A stretch of 64,000 bases of DNA from Alphaproteobacteria bacterium (GCA_017308235.1 JAFKFL010000013.1:62001-126000), one strand, 5' to 3'; counted from the stretch's first letter, positions 25,796-35,937 are shown. Notes: a model not told the origin generated them from the letters alone. Translations and numbers: made by a program.

Positions 25796-26464
25796 ATGCG
25801 GAATATCTTGATCGTCGCCGGCGGGCTCGTGGCGGTGGCCGCGATTGCGTTTGGCGTCTATTCGGGAACGCGCCCGGCCTCGTCTGGTCCGGAGCCGACC
25901 CCGGCGGCCGCGACGGCGGCGCCGGACAAGGCCGCTATCCTTACCGTTCAGCCCACCGACCATGTCGAGGGCGATGCCAAGGCCCCCATCACCCTGATCG
26001 AGTATGCCTCGTTCACGTGCCCGCATTGCGCCCGCTTCAACACAGTGGAACTGCCGGAGATCAAGAAAAAGTGGATCGATACCGGCAAGGTGAAGCTGGT
26101 CTATCGCGACTTCCCGCTCGACGAGACGGCAGCGCGCGCGGCGATGCTCGCGCAGTGCGCGGGCGACGACAAATATTATGCTGTGATCGACATGATCTTC
26201 CGCGGCCAGGGCAATTGGGCGACGGCGTCAGATCCGATCGCGGAGCTTTCCAAGTCGCTGCGCATCGCCGGGATGGGCGAGAGTGAGGTGAAGGCGTGCC
26301 TCGCCGATTCCAAGCGGGTCGATGCCGTGACCGCCTCCTACCGCAGCGGCGAGCAGGTAGGTGTCGATTCAACGCCAACACTTTTTATCAACGGCGAGCA
26401 ATACAAGGGTGCGCGCTCCATCGAGGAGCTCGACGCGGCTTTCAATAAGATTCTGAAGAAGTAA
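25796..26464 (+). CDS. DsbA-family thioredoxin-fold oxidoreductase
   Basis: A 222-residue protein: N-terminal signal/anchor (MRNILIVAGGLVAVAAIAFG), a Pro/Ala-rich linker, then a DsbA fold with CPHC near residue 82 (SFTCPHCARF) and the cis-Pro loop DSTPTLFING near residue 195. It likely catalyses or isomerises disulfides in the periplasm. It is a paralogue of the DsbA-like part of the preceding gene. It starts at ATG 25796, 55 bases after that gene, and ends 28 bases before smc. Confidence 0.9.
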   Translation: MRNILIVAGGLVAVAAIAFGVYSGTRPASSGPEPTPAAATAAPDKAAILTVQPTDHVEGDAKAPITLIEYASFTCPHCARFNTVELPEIKKKWIDTGKVKLVYRDFPLDETAARAAMLAQCAGDDKYYAVIDMIFRGQGNWATASDPIAELSKSLRIAGMGESEVKACLADSKRVDAVTASYRSGEQVGVDSTPTLFINGEQYKGARSIEELDAAFNKILKK

Positions 26465-26492
26465 ACCCGGATAACCAAAAGGCGTGGTGTAG

Positions 26493-29400
26493 ATGGTCCA
26501 GTTCGACAAGCTCCGGCTTTCCGGCTTCAAGTCCTTCGTTGACCCGACGGAGCTCGCGATCGAGCCCGGCATGACCGGGATCGTCGGGCCCAATGGCTGT
26601 GGCAAGTCGAATCTCGTCGAGGCGCTCAAGTGGGTGATGGGCGAGACCTCGGCCAAGCAGATGCGCGGCAGCGAGATGGAGGACGTGATCTTCTCCGGCG
26701 CCGGCAGCCGGCCGGCACGCAACATCGCCGAGGTCATGCTGACGCTCGACAACAAGACGCGCACCGCGCCGGCGATGGTGAACGACGCCGACCAGCTCGA
26801 TATCGTGCGGCGCATCGAGCGTGGCCAGGGCTCGGCCTATTCCGTCAACGGCCGTGAAATCCGCGCCCGCGACGTGCAGACCCTGTTTGCCGATTCCGCG
26901 ACCGGCGCGCGCTCGACAGCGCTGGTGAGCCAAGGCCGCATCGGCGCGCTGATCAACGCCAAGCCTGCCGACCGGCGCACCATTATCGACGAGGCGGCCG
27001 GCATCACCGGCCTCTACGCTCGCCGCCACGAGGCCGAGCTGCGCCTGCGCGCGGCCGAGCAGAATCTTGCGCGTGTGCAGGACGTGCTGGTCGCGTTGGA
27101 GGAGCAGCACAAGGGCCTGAAGCGCCAGGCGCGCCAGGCCAGCCGCTATCGCAATCTCTCCGACCATATCCGCCGCGCCGAAGCCGCCGTGCTGGCGCTG
27201 AGGCTCGCGGCTGCCGAGCGCGAACTTGCGGAGGCGGGCGAGCGGCTCCGGGAAGCAGAGACGCAGGTCGCCGACCTGACGCGCTTGGTCGGCCTCGCGA
27301 CGACGGCGCAGGCCGAGGCTGCGACCGCGTTGCCGCCGCTGCGCAACGATGAAGCCGCGGCCGCCGCGGCGCTTCAGCGCTTGCGGGTGGCGCACGATGC
27401 GCTGACCGCGGAAGCCGAGCGTGTCGCCTCGGCGCAGCAGGACTCCGAGACCCGCCTGCAGCAGACCGATTCCGATCTCGGCCGCGAGCGCGGCCGCAAG
27501 GGCGATGCCGACGCGGCCATCGCTGATCTCGACGACCAACGCGGCAAGCTCGAGCAGGAACGGGTCGGCGAGGAGGATCGCGCCAACGCCGCGCAGCTCG
27601 CCCGTGACGAGGCACATGCCGCCACCAGCGCGGCGGAAGCCGAGCATGATCGCCTGACGCGGCAGATTGCCGACGATGAAGCGTTGCGCGCCAGTGTGAG
27701 TCGCGAGATTGCCGAATTGCAGGATCGCCTCGGCAGGCTCCAGGCACGGCGGTCGGAAGTCGCAGGCCAGCAGCAGGAGATCGAGAACGAACTCAAGGGT
27801 CTGCCCGCGCTCGGCGAGGTCGAGGCGGCGCTGGAGGCGGCCAGGATCGCGCTCGACGAGACGCGACGCCAAAGCGCGGAGGCGATCGAAAGCGCCCGCG
27901 AGGCCGAACGCTACGAGTCCGATGCCGCCCGCGCTGCTGTCGCCAAGGCCGAGGCCGAGCGCATCGACATGGAGCAGGCGCGTGCTGCAGAACGCCAGGC
28001 CGCCGAGCAGAGCCATGCCGCTGCTGCCGAGCTCCTGCAGAAGGCCAATGCGCGGCTGACCAAGCTGCGCGCCGAAGAGGCGGGTGTCGCGGCGGCGTTG
28101 AAGTCCGCCGCCACGTCTCTGTGGCCGCCGCTGCTCGATGCGCTGACGGTCGAGCCTGGCTTCGAGAAGGCGCTGGGCGCGGCGTTCGGCGAGGAACTCG
28201 AGGCGTCATCCGATCGCGGCGCGCCCGTGCACTGGCTGCCGCTCGGCCCGATCGCCGATGCGCCGGCGTTGCCCGACGGCGTGACGCCACTCGTGGCGCA
28301 TGTTCAGGCTTTGCCCGAGCTGGAACGGCGGCTCGCCTTCATCGGCCTCGTGGCCGACGATGCAACCGGCGCTGCGCTGCAGGCGGGGCTGAAGCCGGGA
28401 CAGCAGCTTGTCACGGCCGAGGGCGCGGTTTGGCGTTGGGATGGTTACACGATGCGCGCCGGCGCCCCCTCGACGGCCGCCGTGCGGCTGAGCCAGCGCA
28501 ATCGCCTGGCCGAGATTCGTCAGCAGATCGACACGCTGGCGGCGGAGCAGGCGACGATACAGGCACGTGTCGAGGCGGAGACGAGCTGGCTCGCAGCGGC
28601 CCGCAACGCCGAGAAGACTTGCGTCGAGCAGGCGCGCCGGCATGAGCGGCATGTGTCGGAGGCGGCACGGCGCAAGGCACAGGAGGCGGGCGAAGCAACG
28701 CGCGCGGCCGAACGGTCTGCGCAAGGCGCGATCGCGACGGCTGAGCGTGCTGCAACCGAGGCCCGTGACCGCCACACTGACATTGCGCGACGCACTGACC
28801 AGCTCAACACGCGGATGGCGGCGATCGAGCAGGTGGTGGCCGAGATCGCGGATGGCGTAGCGGACGCCGAGATGCGGCGGACCTTCCGTCAGGCCCGGCT
28901 ATCGTCGATCTCCGACACCCAGGCCGATCGCGTGACGGCCGGCACGCTCAGGGCGCGGATCGCCGAACTGCGGGCGCAGCTCGTCGAAGCCGAGGGTGCC
29001 TGCGATCGGCTGGCGCGCGAGGCCGCGATGCGCGCCGAGCGACTGGGCCAGATCGCGCAGGACCACGAGGGCTGGAGCAAGCGCCTCGCCGATGCCGACG
29101 GCCAGATCACCGAGCTCGACGCGCGTCGCGAGCAGATCACGGCAGCGCTTGCCGAGCTTGCCGCAAAGCCGGCGGAGATCGAGGCCAAGCGGCTCGCCCT
29201 AAGCGAGGAGATCGCCAAGGCGGAGCAGAAGCGCCAGGAGGCCGCCGACCGGCTCGCGATCGGCGAGACGCAGCTCAGCGAGGCCGACAAGGCACTGCGC
29301 CAGGCTGAAGGCGAGCTGGCGGGTGCGCGCGAGAGCCGCGTGCGACGCGAGGGCCTGGTCGAGCAGTCGACCAAGGACCGCGAGACGGTCGTCGAGCGTA

Positions 29401-30149
29401 TCGTCGAGCGGCTGCGCTGCGAGCCCGACGGCGTGCTGGCGCTGGCCGAGGTCCAGTCGCTGGAGGAGCTGCCCGAGATCGAGAAGGCCGAGCACAAGCT
29501 CGAGCGACTGGTGCACGAGCGCGAGACGATGGGAGCCGTGAACCTGCGCGCCGAAGAGGAGGCCAACGAACTTGAGCAGCAGATCACCGGCATGACGGCC
29601 GAGCGCGACGATCTGGTCGCCGCGATCGGCCGCCTGCGCCAAGGTATCCAGAGTCTCAACCGCGAAGGCCGCGAGCGCTTCCTCGCCGCCTTCGAGCATG
29701 TGAGCGGCCACTTCCAGCAGCTCTTCACCAAACTGTTCGGCGGCGGCAAGGCGGAGCTTCGGCTCACCGAGTCGGAGGATCCGCTCGAGGCCGGTCTCGA
29801 GATCCATGCCAGCCCGCCGGGCAAGAAGCTGCAGGTGATGTCGCTTCTGTCGGGCGGCGAGCAGGCGCTGACCGCCCTGTCGCTCCTGTTCGCGGTGTTC
29901 ATGACCAACCCGGCGCCGATCTGCGTGCTGGACGAGGTGGACGCGCCGCTGGACGACCTGAACGTGGAGCGCTTCTGCGCGCTGGTGCAAGAGATCGCAG
30001 GCCGGACCGACACGCGCTTCCTGATCATCACCCACCATCGCGTCACCATGGCGCGGATGGACCGCCTGTACGGCGTCACCATGGCCGAGCGCGGCGTGTC
30101 GCAGCTCGTTTCAGTCAACCTGATGGAGGCCGACAGGATGGTGGCTTAG
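26493..30149 (+). CDS. smc: Chromosome segregation protein SMC
   Basis: A 1218-residue condensin ATPase that organises and segregates the chromosome with ScpA/ScpB (not in this window). Walker A is GPNGCGKSN near residue 33, the signature is LLSGGEQALTALSLL, and Walker B is ICVLDEVDAPLDD near residue 1150. Two long coiled coils, very rich in Glu, Ala, Arg and Gln, flank a hinge at about residues 510-690. It probably shares a transcript with the two thioredoxin-fold genes upstream and ends in a strong terminator. Confidence 0.97.
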   Translation: MVQFDKLRLSGFKSFVDPTELAIEPGMTGIVGPNGCGKSNLVEALKWVMGETSAKQMRGSEMEDVIFSGAGSRPARNIAEVMLTLDNKTRTAPAMVNDADQLDIVRRIERGQGSAYSVNGREIRARDVQTLFADSATGARSTALVSQGRIGALINAKPADRRTIIDEAAGITGLYARRHEAELRLRAAEQNLARVQDVLVALEEQHKGLKRQARQASRYRNLSDHIRRAEAAVLALRLAAAERELAEAGERLREAETQVADLTRLVGLATTAQAEAATALPPLRNDEAAAAAALQRLRVAHDALTAEAERVASAQQDSETRLQQTDSDLGRERGRKGDADAAIADLDDQRGKLEQERVGEEDRANAAQLARDEAHAATSAAEAEHDRLTRQIADDEALRASVSREIAELQDRLGRLQARRSEVAGQQQEIENELKGLPALGEVEAALEAARIALDETRRQSAEAIESAREAERYESDAARAAVAKAEAERIDMEQARAAERQAAEQSHAAAAELLQKANARLTKLRAEEAGVAAALKSAATSLWPPLLDALTVEPGFEKALGAAFGEELEASSDRGAPVHWLPLGPIADAPALPDGVTPLVAHVQALPELERRLAFIGLVADDATGAALQAGLKPGQQLVTAEGAVWRWDGYTMRAGAPSTAAVRLSQRNRLAEIRQQIDTLAAEQATIQARVEAETSWLAAARNAEKTCVEQARRHERHVSEAARRKAQEAGEATRAAERSAQGAIATAERAATEARDRHTDIARRTDQLNTRMAAIEQVVAEIADGVADAEMRRTFRQARLSSISDTQADRVTAGTLRARIAELRAQLVEAEGACDRLAREAAMRAERLGQIAQDHEGWSKRLADADGQITELDARREQITAALAELAAKPAEIEAKRLALSEEIAKAEQKRQEAADRLAIGETQLSEADKALRQAEGELAGARESRVRREGLVEQSTKDRETVVERIVERLRCEPDGVLALAEVQSLEELPEIEKAEHKLERLVHERETMGAVNLRAEEEANELEQQITGMTAERDDLVAAIGRLRQGIQSLNREGRERFLAAFEHVSGHFQQLFTKLFGGGKAELRLTESEDPLEAGLEIHASPPGKKLQVMSLLSGGEQALTALSLLFAVFMTNPAPICVLDEVDAPLDDLNVERFCALVQEIAGRTDTRFLIITHHRVTMARMDRLYGVTMAERGVSQLVSVNLMEADRMVA

Positions 30150-30208
30150 CGGCCACGACATTGGTCGATTAAACAAGCAACAAGACTATCTTCCTCTCAC
30201 ATCGACTC

Positions 30209-30247
30209 GGGCGCCGGCTTTGGCCAGCCGGCGCCCTTCTCTTTGGG
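30209..30247 (+). terminator. Intrinsic terminator of smc
   Basis: GGGCGCCGGCT (30209-30219) and AGCCGGCGCCC (30226-30236) form a perfect 11-bp stem with a 6-base loop, followed by TTCTCTTT. It stands 60 bases beyond the smc stop and 25 bases before dapE. Confidence 0.85.
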
Positions 30248-30271
30248 GGGCGGCGGATGTAGTGTCCGGCC

Positions 30272-31459
30272 ATGCCCGACACACTGGTTCCCTCCGTCAC
30301 CGACGTGGTCGAACTCACGCGTGCCCTGGTGCGCTGCGAGAGTGTGACGCCCCGTGAGGGAGGGGCATTGCAGTTCCTCGAAGGCACGCTGACGCCGCTC
30401 GGCTTTCGCTGCGAGCGCATGGATTTCAGCCAGGCCGGGACCGACGATGTCGCGAACCTCTATGCGCGCATCGGCACGGGCGGGAAGCATTTCTGCTTCG
30501 CCGGCCATTCCGATGTGGTTCCGGTAGGCGATCTCTCGTCCTGGACTATCGGGCCGTTCACCGCCGAGTTGTCCGGCGGCTATCTGTTCGGACGCGGCGC
30601 CGCCGACATGAAGGGGGCGATCGCCGCCTTCACCGAAGCCGCCGCCCGTTTCCTCGCGCGGCGCGGCCGTTCGTTCGGCGGCTCGATCAGCCTCCTGATC
30701 ACTGGCGACGAGGAAGGACCGGCGGTCAATGGCACGGTGAAGATGCTGCAGCGGCTTGCCGCGCGAGGCGAGACCATCGATGCTTGCGTGGTCGGCGAGC
30801 CGACGAGTTCCAGGCGCTTCGGCGACATGATGAAGATCGGCCGTCGCGGCAGCATGACCGTCGAGATGACCGTACGCGGCGTCCAGGGCCACGTCGCCTA
30901 TCCCGAGCGGCTGGACAATGCGATCCATCGCCTGTCGGCGCTGATCGAGGCGCTGGTGCGCGAACCGATCGACTCCGGCAGCACGCACTTCCAGCCGACG
31001 TCGCTGCAATTCACCACCGTCGATGTCGGCAACAAGGCGACCAACATCGCGCCGGGCGTCGCGGTGGCGCGTTTCAACACGCGCTTCAATGATCTCTGGA
31101 CGTCCAAGACCCTGCTGGCTCACCTGCAGGAGCGGATCGAACGCGCGAACGCGGCGCTCGGTGGTCATGGCGCCATCGACTACAAGGTCGAGGTGTCGGG
31201 CGAATCCTTCTACACGCCGCCAGGGCCATTGTCCGATCTCGTGGCGGGTGCCGTGCGCGACGTTGCGGGAATCGATCCCGAACTCTCCACCACCGGCGGC
31301 ACATCGGATGCCCGCTTCATCCGAAGCTACTGCCCGGTGCTGGAATTCGGACTGGTAGGCGAGAGCATGCACAAGGTCGATGAGAAGAGCGGCGTCGACG
31401 ATCTCAGGACGCTGGCCCGCGTCTACGAGACAGTGCTCGATCGCTACTTCGCGGTCTGA
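30272..31459 (+). CDS. dapE: Succinyl-diaminopimelate desuccinylase
   Basis: Zinc aminoacylase-type peptidase of the lysine/meso-diaminopimelate pathway, 395 residues. Metal ligands are in AGHSDVVPVGD near residue 75, GRGAADMKGAIAAF near residue 107 and TGDEEGPAVNGT near residue 145; a further His is near the C-terminus. It supplies DAP for peptidoglycan. The next gene begins eight bases after its stop, so the two are probably transcribed together. Confidence 0.95.
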   Translation: MPDTLVPSVTDVVELTRALVRCESVTPREGGALQFLEGTLTPLGFRCERMDFSQAGTDDVANLYARIGTGGKHFCFAGHSDVVPVGDLSSWTIGPFTAELSGGYLFGRGAADMKGAIAAFTEAAARFLARRGRSFGGSISLLITGDEEGPAVNGTVKMLQRLAARGETIDACVVGEPTSSRRFGDMMKIGRRGSMTVEMTVRGVQGHVAYPERLDNAIHRLSALIEALVREPIDSGSTHFQPTSLQFTTVDVGNKATNIAPGVAVARFNTRFNDLWTSKTLLAHLQERIERANAALGGHGAIDYKVEVSGESFYTPPGPLSDLVAGAVRDVAGIDPELSTTGGTSDARFIRSYCPVLEFGLVGESMHKVDEKSGVDDLRTLARVYETVLDRYFAV

Positions 31460-31466
31460 TCTCGTC

Positions 31467-32051
31467 GTGTTCGCAAAAGGAGAGATTGCCCGCGGCACGC
31501 AGGGCGCGCTTCGGTTCCTGCAGCGTGATCCCGCAGCGCCGTTCCACTTCGAGAATACGCCCGAAGCCTGCCTGCGCTCGTTCCAGGTCATGGTGCTCGT
31601 GGCGCCGATCTACATGCTCTACCTGATGATCTCCTATTCGCGGCTCAACACCATAGCCGATACCGGGGAGGTCGCGCTGGTCGAGGCGCTGCACTATGTC
31701 GTCGACTGGCTGCTTTATCCTGTCGTGTTCTACGAGATCGCGCGGCGCCGGCGCTGGCTCGATCGCTACCCGCGCTACATCAGTGCGCTCAACTGGATCA
31801 GCCTGCCGGCCATGACGGTGCTGCTGTTCGACGCCGTCATTGCCAATGTGGCGCCGTGGCCTTTCCCGACCATCTTCGATCTCGCGGTGCAGGCGCTGTT
31901 GTTCTACTGGATCATCATCACGACGCGCATGATCCTGGGCGTCAACTGGTTCATCGCTGGCCTGCTCCTGATCGTGAACTGGGTGCCGTCCTTCTTCCTG
32001 TCACTGATCGTCAGCCGCATCCTCGGCGTCTCCGCTGCTGTCAGCGGCTAG
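31467..32051 (+). CDS. Uncharacterised four-helix membrane protein
   Basis: A 194-residue hydrophobic protein, starting at GTG 31467. About four membrane helices: near residues 39-58 (VMVLVAPIYMLYLMISY), 78-92, 112-130 and 135-190. It carries conserved-looking aromatic and charged loop segments (HYVVDWLLYPVVFYEIARRRR). I recognise no family. The stop overlaps the converging truA gene by 51 bases, and the codons in the overlap read as plausible protein in both directions. Confidence 0.7.
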   Translation: MFAKGEIARGTQGALRFLQRDPAAPFHFENTPEACLRSFQVMVLVAPIYMLYLMISYSRLNTIADTGEVALVEALHYVVDWLLYPVVFYEIARRRRWLDRYPRYISALNWISLPAMTVLLFDAVIANVAPWPFPTIFDLAVQALLFYWIIITTRMILGVNWFIAGLLLIVNWVPSFFLSLIVSRILGVSAAVSG

Positions 32052-32789
32052 ATCGTAGCGCACTTCCATCAGGCAAAGACCGATGGGCGGGGCGGTCGGG
32101 CCGGCGCGTGTGCGGTCGCGGGCGGCCAGGGCCTGTTCGACATCGCGACGGCTCCACTGACCGCGGCCCACGAGCTGCAGTGTGCCGACCAGGATGCGTA
32201 CCTGGTTGTGCAGGAACGAACGTGCTCCGACGTCGATCTCGATCTCTTCGCCGTCGCGATGCACGGCGAGCCGGTCGAGAGTCTTGATCGACGAGTTGGC
32301 CTGGCAGTTGATCGACCGGAAACTGTTGAAGTCATGCCGGCCCAGGAGTACCGACGCAGCCTTGGCCATCGCGTCTGCATCGAGTGGTACGGGCACGTGC
32401 CAGACCTGCCCGTGATCGAGCGCGGACGGCGAGCGGCGATTGAGAATGCGATAGCGATAGCGCCGCCAGGTCGCGGAGAAGCGGGCATGGAAGCCGGCCG
32501 GCGCCAGTTCGGCGGATGGCACCACGATCGGATGCGGCCGCAAGTGAAAGCAGAGGGCACCACGAACCGATTCGACGGGCTGCTCGCGGACAAGGTCGAA
32601 GTGCGCCACTTGACCACGCGCGTGAACGCCGGCGTCGGTCCGGCCCGCGCCCTGCACATGCACGCGTTCGCCGGTGAAAGCGAACACGGCATCCTCCAGC
32701 GCCGACTGGATCGATGGGCCGCTGTCCTGTCGCTGCCAGCCGACGAATGGGCCGCCGTCGTACTCGACCGTAATCTTGTAGCGCGGCAC
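32001..32789 (-). CDS. truA: tRNA pseudouridine(38-40) synthase
   Basis: Converts uridines 38-40 of the tRNA anticodon arm to pseudouridine. It has 262 residues. The catalytic Asp is in AGRTDAGVHARGQV near residue 52; VEYDGGPFVGWQRQ at the start and SFLHNQVRILVGTL near residue 205 are family blocks. It lies three bases downstream of fmt on the same strand, so fmt-truA is an operon. Its C-terminal tail (SSGDAEDAADDQ) lies in a 51-base overlap with the membrane protein gene. Confidence 0.95.
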   Translation of the reverse strand: MPRYKITVEYDGGPFVGWQRQDSGPSIQSALEDAVFAFTGERVHVQGAGRTDAGVHARGQVAHFDLVREQPVESVRGALCFHLRPHPIVVPSAELAPAGFHARFSATWRRYRYRILNRRSPSALDHGQVWHVPVPLDADAMAKAASVLLGRHDFNSFRSINCQANSSIKTLDRLAVHRDGEEIEIDVGARSFLHNQVRILVGTLQLVGRGQWSRRDVEQALAARDRTRAGPTAPPIGLCLMEVRYDLAADSSGDAEDAADDQ

Positions 32790-32792
32790 GAC

Positions 32793-33767
32793 TCAGCCGG
32801 GCTTGGTCTGCGGCAGCGGTATGACGGCAGGCGAGGGCAGGACCGTGCCGGGCGCCAGGGCGAAACCGCGCAGGAAAGCGTCGGCTGATTGCGCTGCCCG
32901 CCCGGCGCGCTGCAGCTTCAGCAGGCGCAAGCCGCCGCTGCCGCAGGCGACGATCGGAAAGCCATCGCGACCGAGTCCGAAAGTGCCTGGCATGCCGGAG
33001 GCCAGGGCCAGCCCGGCCTGCAGCACCTTGATCCGTTCCACGCCGCCTTCATGCGGCGCTTCGAAAGACGTACCGGGCCAGGGGTGGAAGGCGCGCACCT
33101 TGCGCTCCAGCTCCGCCGCCGGCCGTCGCCAGTCGAGAAGGCCTTCTTCCTTGCCGAGCTTGTGGGCATAGGTCACGCCTTCCTCGGGCTGCGGCACGGG
33201 CTCGATCGTCTTGCGTATCAACCCGTCGAGCGTCGAGACGATCAAAGTTGCGCCCAGGCTGGCGAGACGGTCGTGCACGGTGTCGGCCGTGTCGGCTGCC
33301 GAGATCGGCGTGCGCTCGGCCAGCAGCATCGGCCCGGTGTCGAGCCCTTCGTCCATACGCATCGTGGTGACGCCGGTTTCCGCATCGCCAGCGAGCAAGG
33401 CGCGATGGATCGGTGCGGCACCGCGCCAGCGCGGCAGCAGCGAGCCGTGGATGTTGATGCAACCCAACACTGGCGCGTCCAGGAAGTTTTTCGGCAGGAT
33501 ATGACCATAGGACACGACGACGGCCGCATCGAGATCGAGCGCCTTGAAGGCCGCCGCTTCGTCCTCATGCCGCAGTGTCTTCGGCGTGCGTACGACGAGG
33601 CCGAGTGTATCGGCCGTCTCGTGCACGGGCGTCTTGCGCTCCTGTTGGCCGCGGCCGGCAGGTTTGGGCGCCCGGGTGTAGACGCAGACCACCTCATGGC
33701 CCGCTTCGACCAGCGCCTTGAGCGCGGGAACGGCGAAGGCCGACGTGCCGAGAAATGCGATCTTCAT
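32793..33767 (-). CDS. fmt: Methionyl-tRNA formyltransferase
   Basis: Formylates initiator Met-tRNA. It has 324 residues. FLGTSAFAVPAL opens the Rossmann-like domain, and INIHGSLLPRWRGAAPIHRALLAGD (near residues 107-130) contains the Asn/His/SLLP active-site block. The usual partner gene def (peptide deformylase) is not beside it in this window. It is the promoter-proximal gene of fmt-truA. Confidence 0.96.
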   Translation of the reverse strand: MKIAFLGTSAFAVPALKALVEAGHEVVCVYTRAPKPAGRGQQERKTPVHETADTLGLVVRTPKTLRHEDEAAAFKALDLDAAVVVSYGHILPKNFLDAPVLGCINIHGSLLPRWRGAAPIHRALLAGDAETGVTTMRMDEGLDTGPMLLAERTPISAADTADTVHDRLASLGATLIVSTLDGLIRKTIEPVPQPEEGVTYAHKLGKEEGLLDWRRPAAELERKVRAFHPWPGTSFEAPHEGGVERIKVLQAGLALASGMPGTFGLGRDGFPIVACGSGGLRLLKLQRAGRAAQSADAFLRGFALAPGTVLPSPAVIPLPQTKPG

Positions 33768-33817
33768 CGCCGCATCTTATAGGCAGCCGCGCGCGGGTGA
33801 GCTAGGTATCGCCGGCA

Positions 33818-34981
33818 ATGGATTCCGATACCCCCACGACCGGCAAGGGGCCTGCCGCCAACCTTGCCGCCCGCCGCGCTGCGGGCCAAATCCATTCTGA
33901 TCCCGTGCAGGAAAAGATCGTTCAGCGATTGCAGTCGGTGCACGAGCAGCTTGCGTCGCAGACAGCGGTGGCACCGCGGCCCGGCCTCCTGGCGCGCTTG
34001 GGGTTCGGCCGGGCGGAGAAATCGCCTGTCGGTCCGCGTGGGCTCTACATCTGGGGACCGGTCGGACGCGGCAAGTCTATGCTGATGGATCTCTTCTTTG
34101 CCGATGCGCCTGTTGCGCGAAAGCGTCGCGTGCATTTCCACGAATTCATGCTCGAGGTCCACGACCGCTTGCATCGGCGACGCGAGGATCTGGCGGCCAA
34201 GGGTGCGCCGCCCGAGGCCGACACCATCGTGCCGATCGCCAAGGATATCGCGCGCCAGACACGGCTTTTGTGCTTTGACGAGTTCCAGGTCACCAACATC
34301 GCCGATGCGATGATCCTCGGCCGCCTGTTCGAAACCCTTTTGGACGAGGGCGTGACGGTAATCGCGACGTCCAATCGCCCGCCCGACGATCTCTACAAGA
34401 ACGGCCTGCAGCGCGACCGCTTCCTGCCCTTCATCGAGCTGATCAAGAAGCGGCTCGAGATCCTCGAGCTGGGCGGCAGCCAGGATTATCGCCTGGGCCG
34501 CATGCGCAAGCTCGAGCTCTACCTGACGCCGCTCGGCGCCTGGGCGACCGCCAAGCTCGATGAGGCCTTCCGCGCGCTGGCGGACGGTGCCGACGGCGAG
34601 CCGCGCGTGCTGCGCACGCAGGGCCGCGATGTGGAAGTGCCGCGTGCCGCACCGGGCGTGGCCATGGCGCACTATCTCGATTGGTGCGCCAAGCCCATGG
34701 GAGCGGCGGATTTCCTCTGCATTGCCGACAATTTCCACACGGTGATCCTGGCCGAGATTCCCAGGATGGGACCAGACAGTCGCGACAAGGCGGCACGGTT
34801 CGTGACCATGATCGACACGTTTTATGAACGGAAAGTGAAGTTCATCTGTTCCGCAGCCTCGCCGCCGGACCGTCTCTATGTCGATGGTGATGGGACCTTC
34901 GAATTCCAGCGCACGGTCTCGCGGTTGATGGAGATGCAGAGCCCCGAGTACCTCGCGCTCGACCATATCGATGCGGGATGA
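33818..34981 (+). CDS. zapE: Cell division protein ZapE (AFG1-like ATPase)
   Basis: A 387-residue AAA-type ATPase associated with the late divisome and FtsZ turnover. Walker A is GPVGRGKSMLMD near residue 80, Walker B is LLCFDEFQVTNIADA near residue 150, and the VTVIATSNRPPDDLY segment is the typical sensor-like region near residue 183. It diverges from fmt, with about 50 bases between them. Confidence 0.93.
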   Translation: MDSDTPTTGKGPAANLAARRAAGQIHSDPVQEKIVQRLQSVHEQLASQTAVAPRPGLLARLGFGRAEKSPVGPRGLYIWGPVGRGKSMLMDLFFADAPVARKRRVHFHEFMLEVHDRLHRRREDLAAKGAPPEADTIVPIAKDIARQTRLLCFDEFQVTNIADAMILGRLFETLLDEGVTVIATSNRPPDDLYKNGLQRDRFLPFIELIKKRLEILELGGSQDYRLGRMRKLELYLTPLGAWATAKLDEAFRALADGADGEPRVLRTQGRDVEVPRAAPGVAMAHYLDWCAKPMGAADFLCIADNFHTVILAEIPRMGPDSRDKAARFVTMIDTFYERKVKFICSAASPPDRLYVDGDGTFEFQRTVSRLMEMQSPEYLALDHIDAG

Positions 34982-35060
34982 CCTCTCCTGTTTGTGATTG
35001 AGCGCAACTGAGACCCGGCCCTAGCGTTTGGCCTCCGATTCACTTTTCAGGAGGCCCGAC

Positions 35061-35933
35061 ATGGATGGCGACCACATCTCGTTCGATGACAAAGTCTCGC
35101 GCCGCAGTGCCCTGATCGGAACCGGTGCCTTTGGCGCGGCTTTCGCACTCGCCGCCCGGCCGATTCAGGCGCAGACGATGATCGTGACTCCGTCCGACGG
35201 CCTGACTGCAGGTGTGGTGTCGGTGAAGACCAAGGACGGCAAGGAGATGAAGGCCTATCGCGCCATGCCGGCATCAGGCTCGGGATTCGGCACGATCCTC
35301 GTCACGCAGGAGATCTTCGGCGTCCACGCCCATATCGCGGACATTTGCCGACGCTTTGCCAAAGCCGGCTACTACGCCGTCGCGCCGGATCTCTACTTCC
35401 GCCAGGGCGACGCCACCAAGGTCGATGACGTTCAGACCCTGATCAAAGACTTCGTGGCCAAGACGCCTGACGATCAGGTGATGGGCGATTTCGACTCGAC
35501 CGCTGCCTTCGCCAAGGCGGAGGGCAAGGCGGACCTGTCAAAACTCGGCATCACCGGCTTCTGCTGGGGTGGCCGCATCGTCTGGCTTTACGATGCGCAC
35601 AATCCCGCGATCAAGGCAGCGGTTGCCTGGTATGGGCCGCTCGGCTCAAGAGGCCCGGCCAAAAATCCGCCCGACATCGTGAAGGAACTGCATGGGCCGG
35701 TCCTGGGTCTATACGGCGGCGCTGACCCGGGCATCCCGCAGGACGCCGTCGAGAAAATGCGCGAGGCCCTCAAGGCGTCCGGAAACCCTGCCGCGGCCAA
35801 GTCGGAAATCCACGTCTATCCGGATACGCCGCATGCGTTCAACGCCGACTACCGACCTTCCTATCGTAAGGAAGCGGCCGAGGATGGCTGGAAGCGTTGT
35901 CTCGCCTGGTTCAAGGCCAACGGTGTAACATGA
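35061..35933 (+). CDS. Dienelactone hydrolase-family protein with Tat-type signal
   Basis: A 290-residue alpha/beta hydrolase starting at ATG 35061, where AGGAGG is in good position. Residues 14-42 carry a twin-arginine signal ([20 protein letters not shown]) and a cut near AQA, so export is likely. The catalytic triad is a nucleophilic Cys in GFCWGG near residue 172, Asp in GGADPGIP near residue 230 and His in DTPHAFN near residue 262, as in dienelactone hydrolases. The natural substrate is unknown. It is four bases upstream of another hydrolase gene. Confidence 0.88.
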   Translation: MDGDHISFDDKVSRRSALIGTGAFGAAFALAARPIQAQTMIVTPSDGLTAGVVSVKTKDGKEMKAYRAMPASGSGFGTILVTQEIFGVHAHIADICRRFAKAGYYAVAPDLYFRQGDATKVDDVQTLIKDFVAKTPDDQVMGDFDSTAAFAKAEGKADLSKLGITGFCWGGRIVWLYDAHNPAIKAAVAWYGPLGSRGPAKNPPDIVKELHGPVLGLYGGADPGIPQDAVEKMREALKASGNPAAAKSEIHVYPDTPHAFNADYRPSYRKEAAEDGWKRCLAWFKANGVT

Positions 35934-35937
35934 CCGG

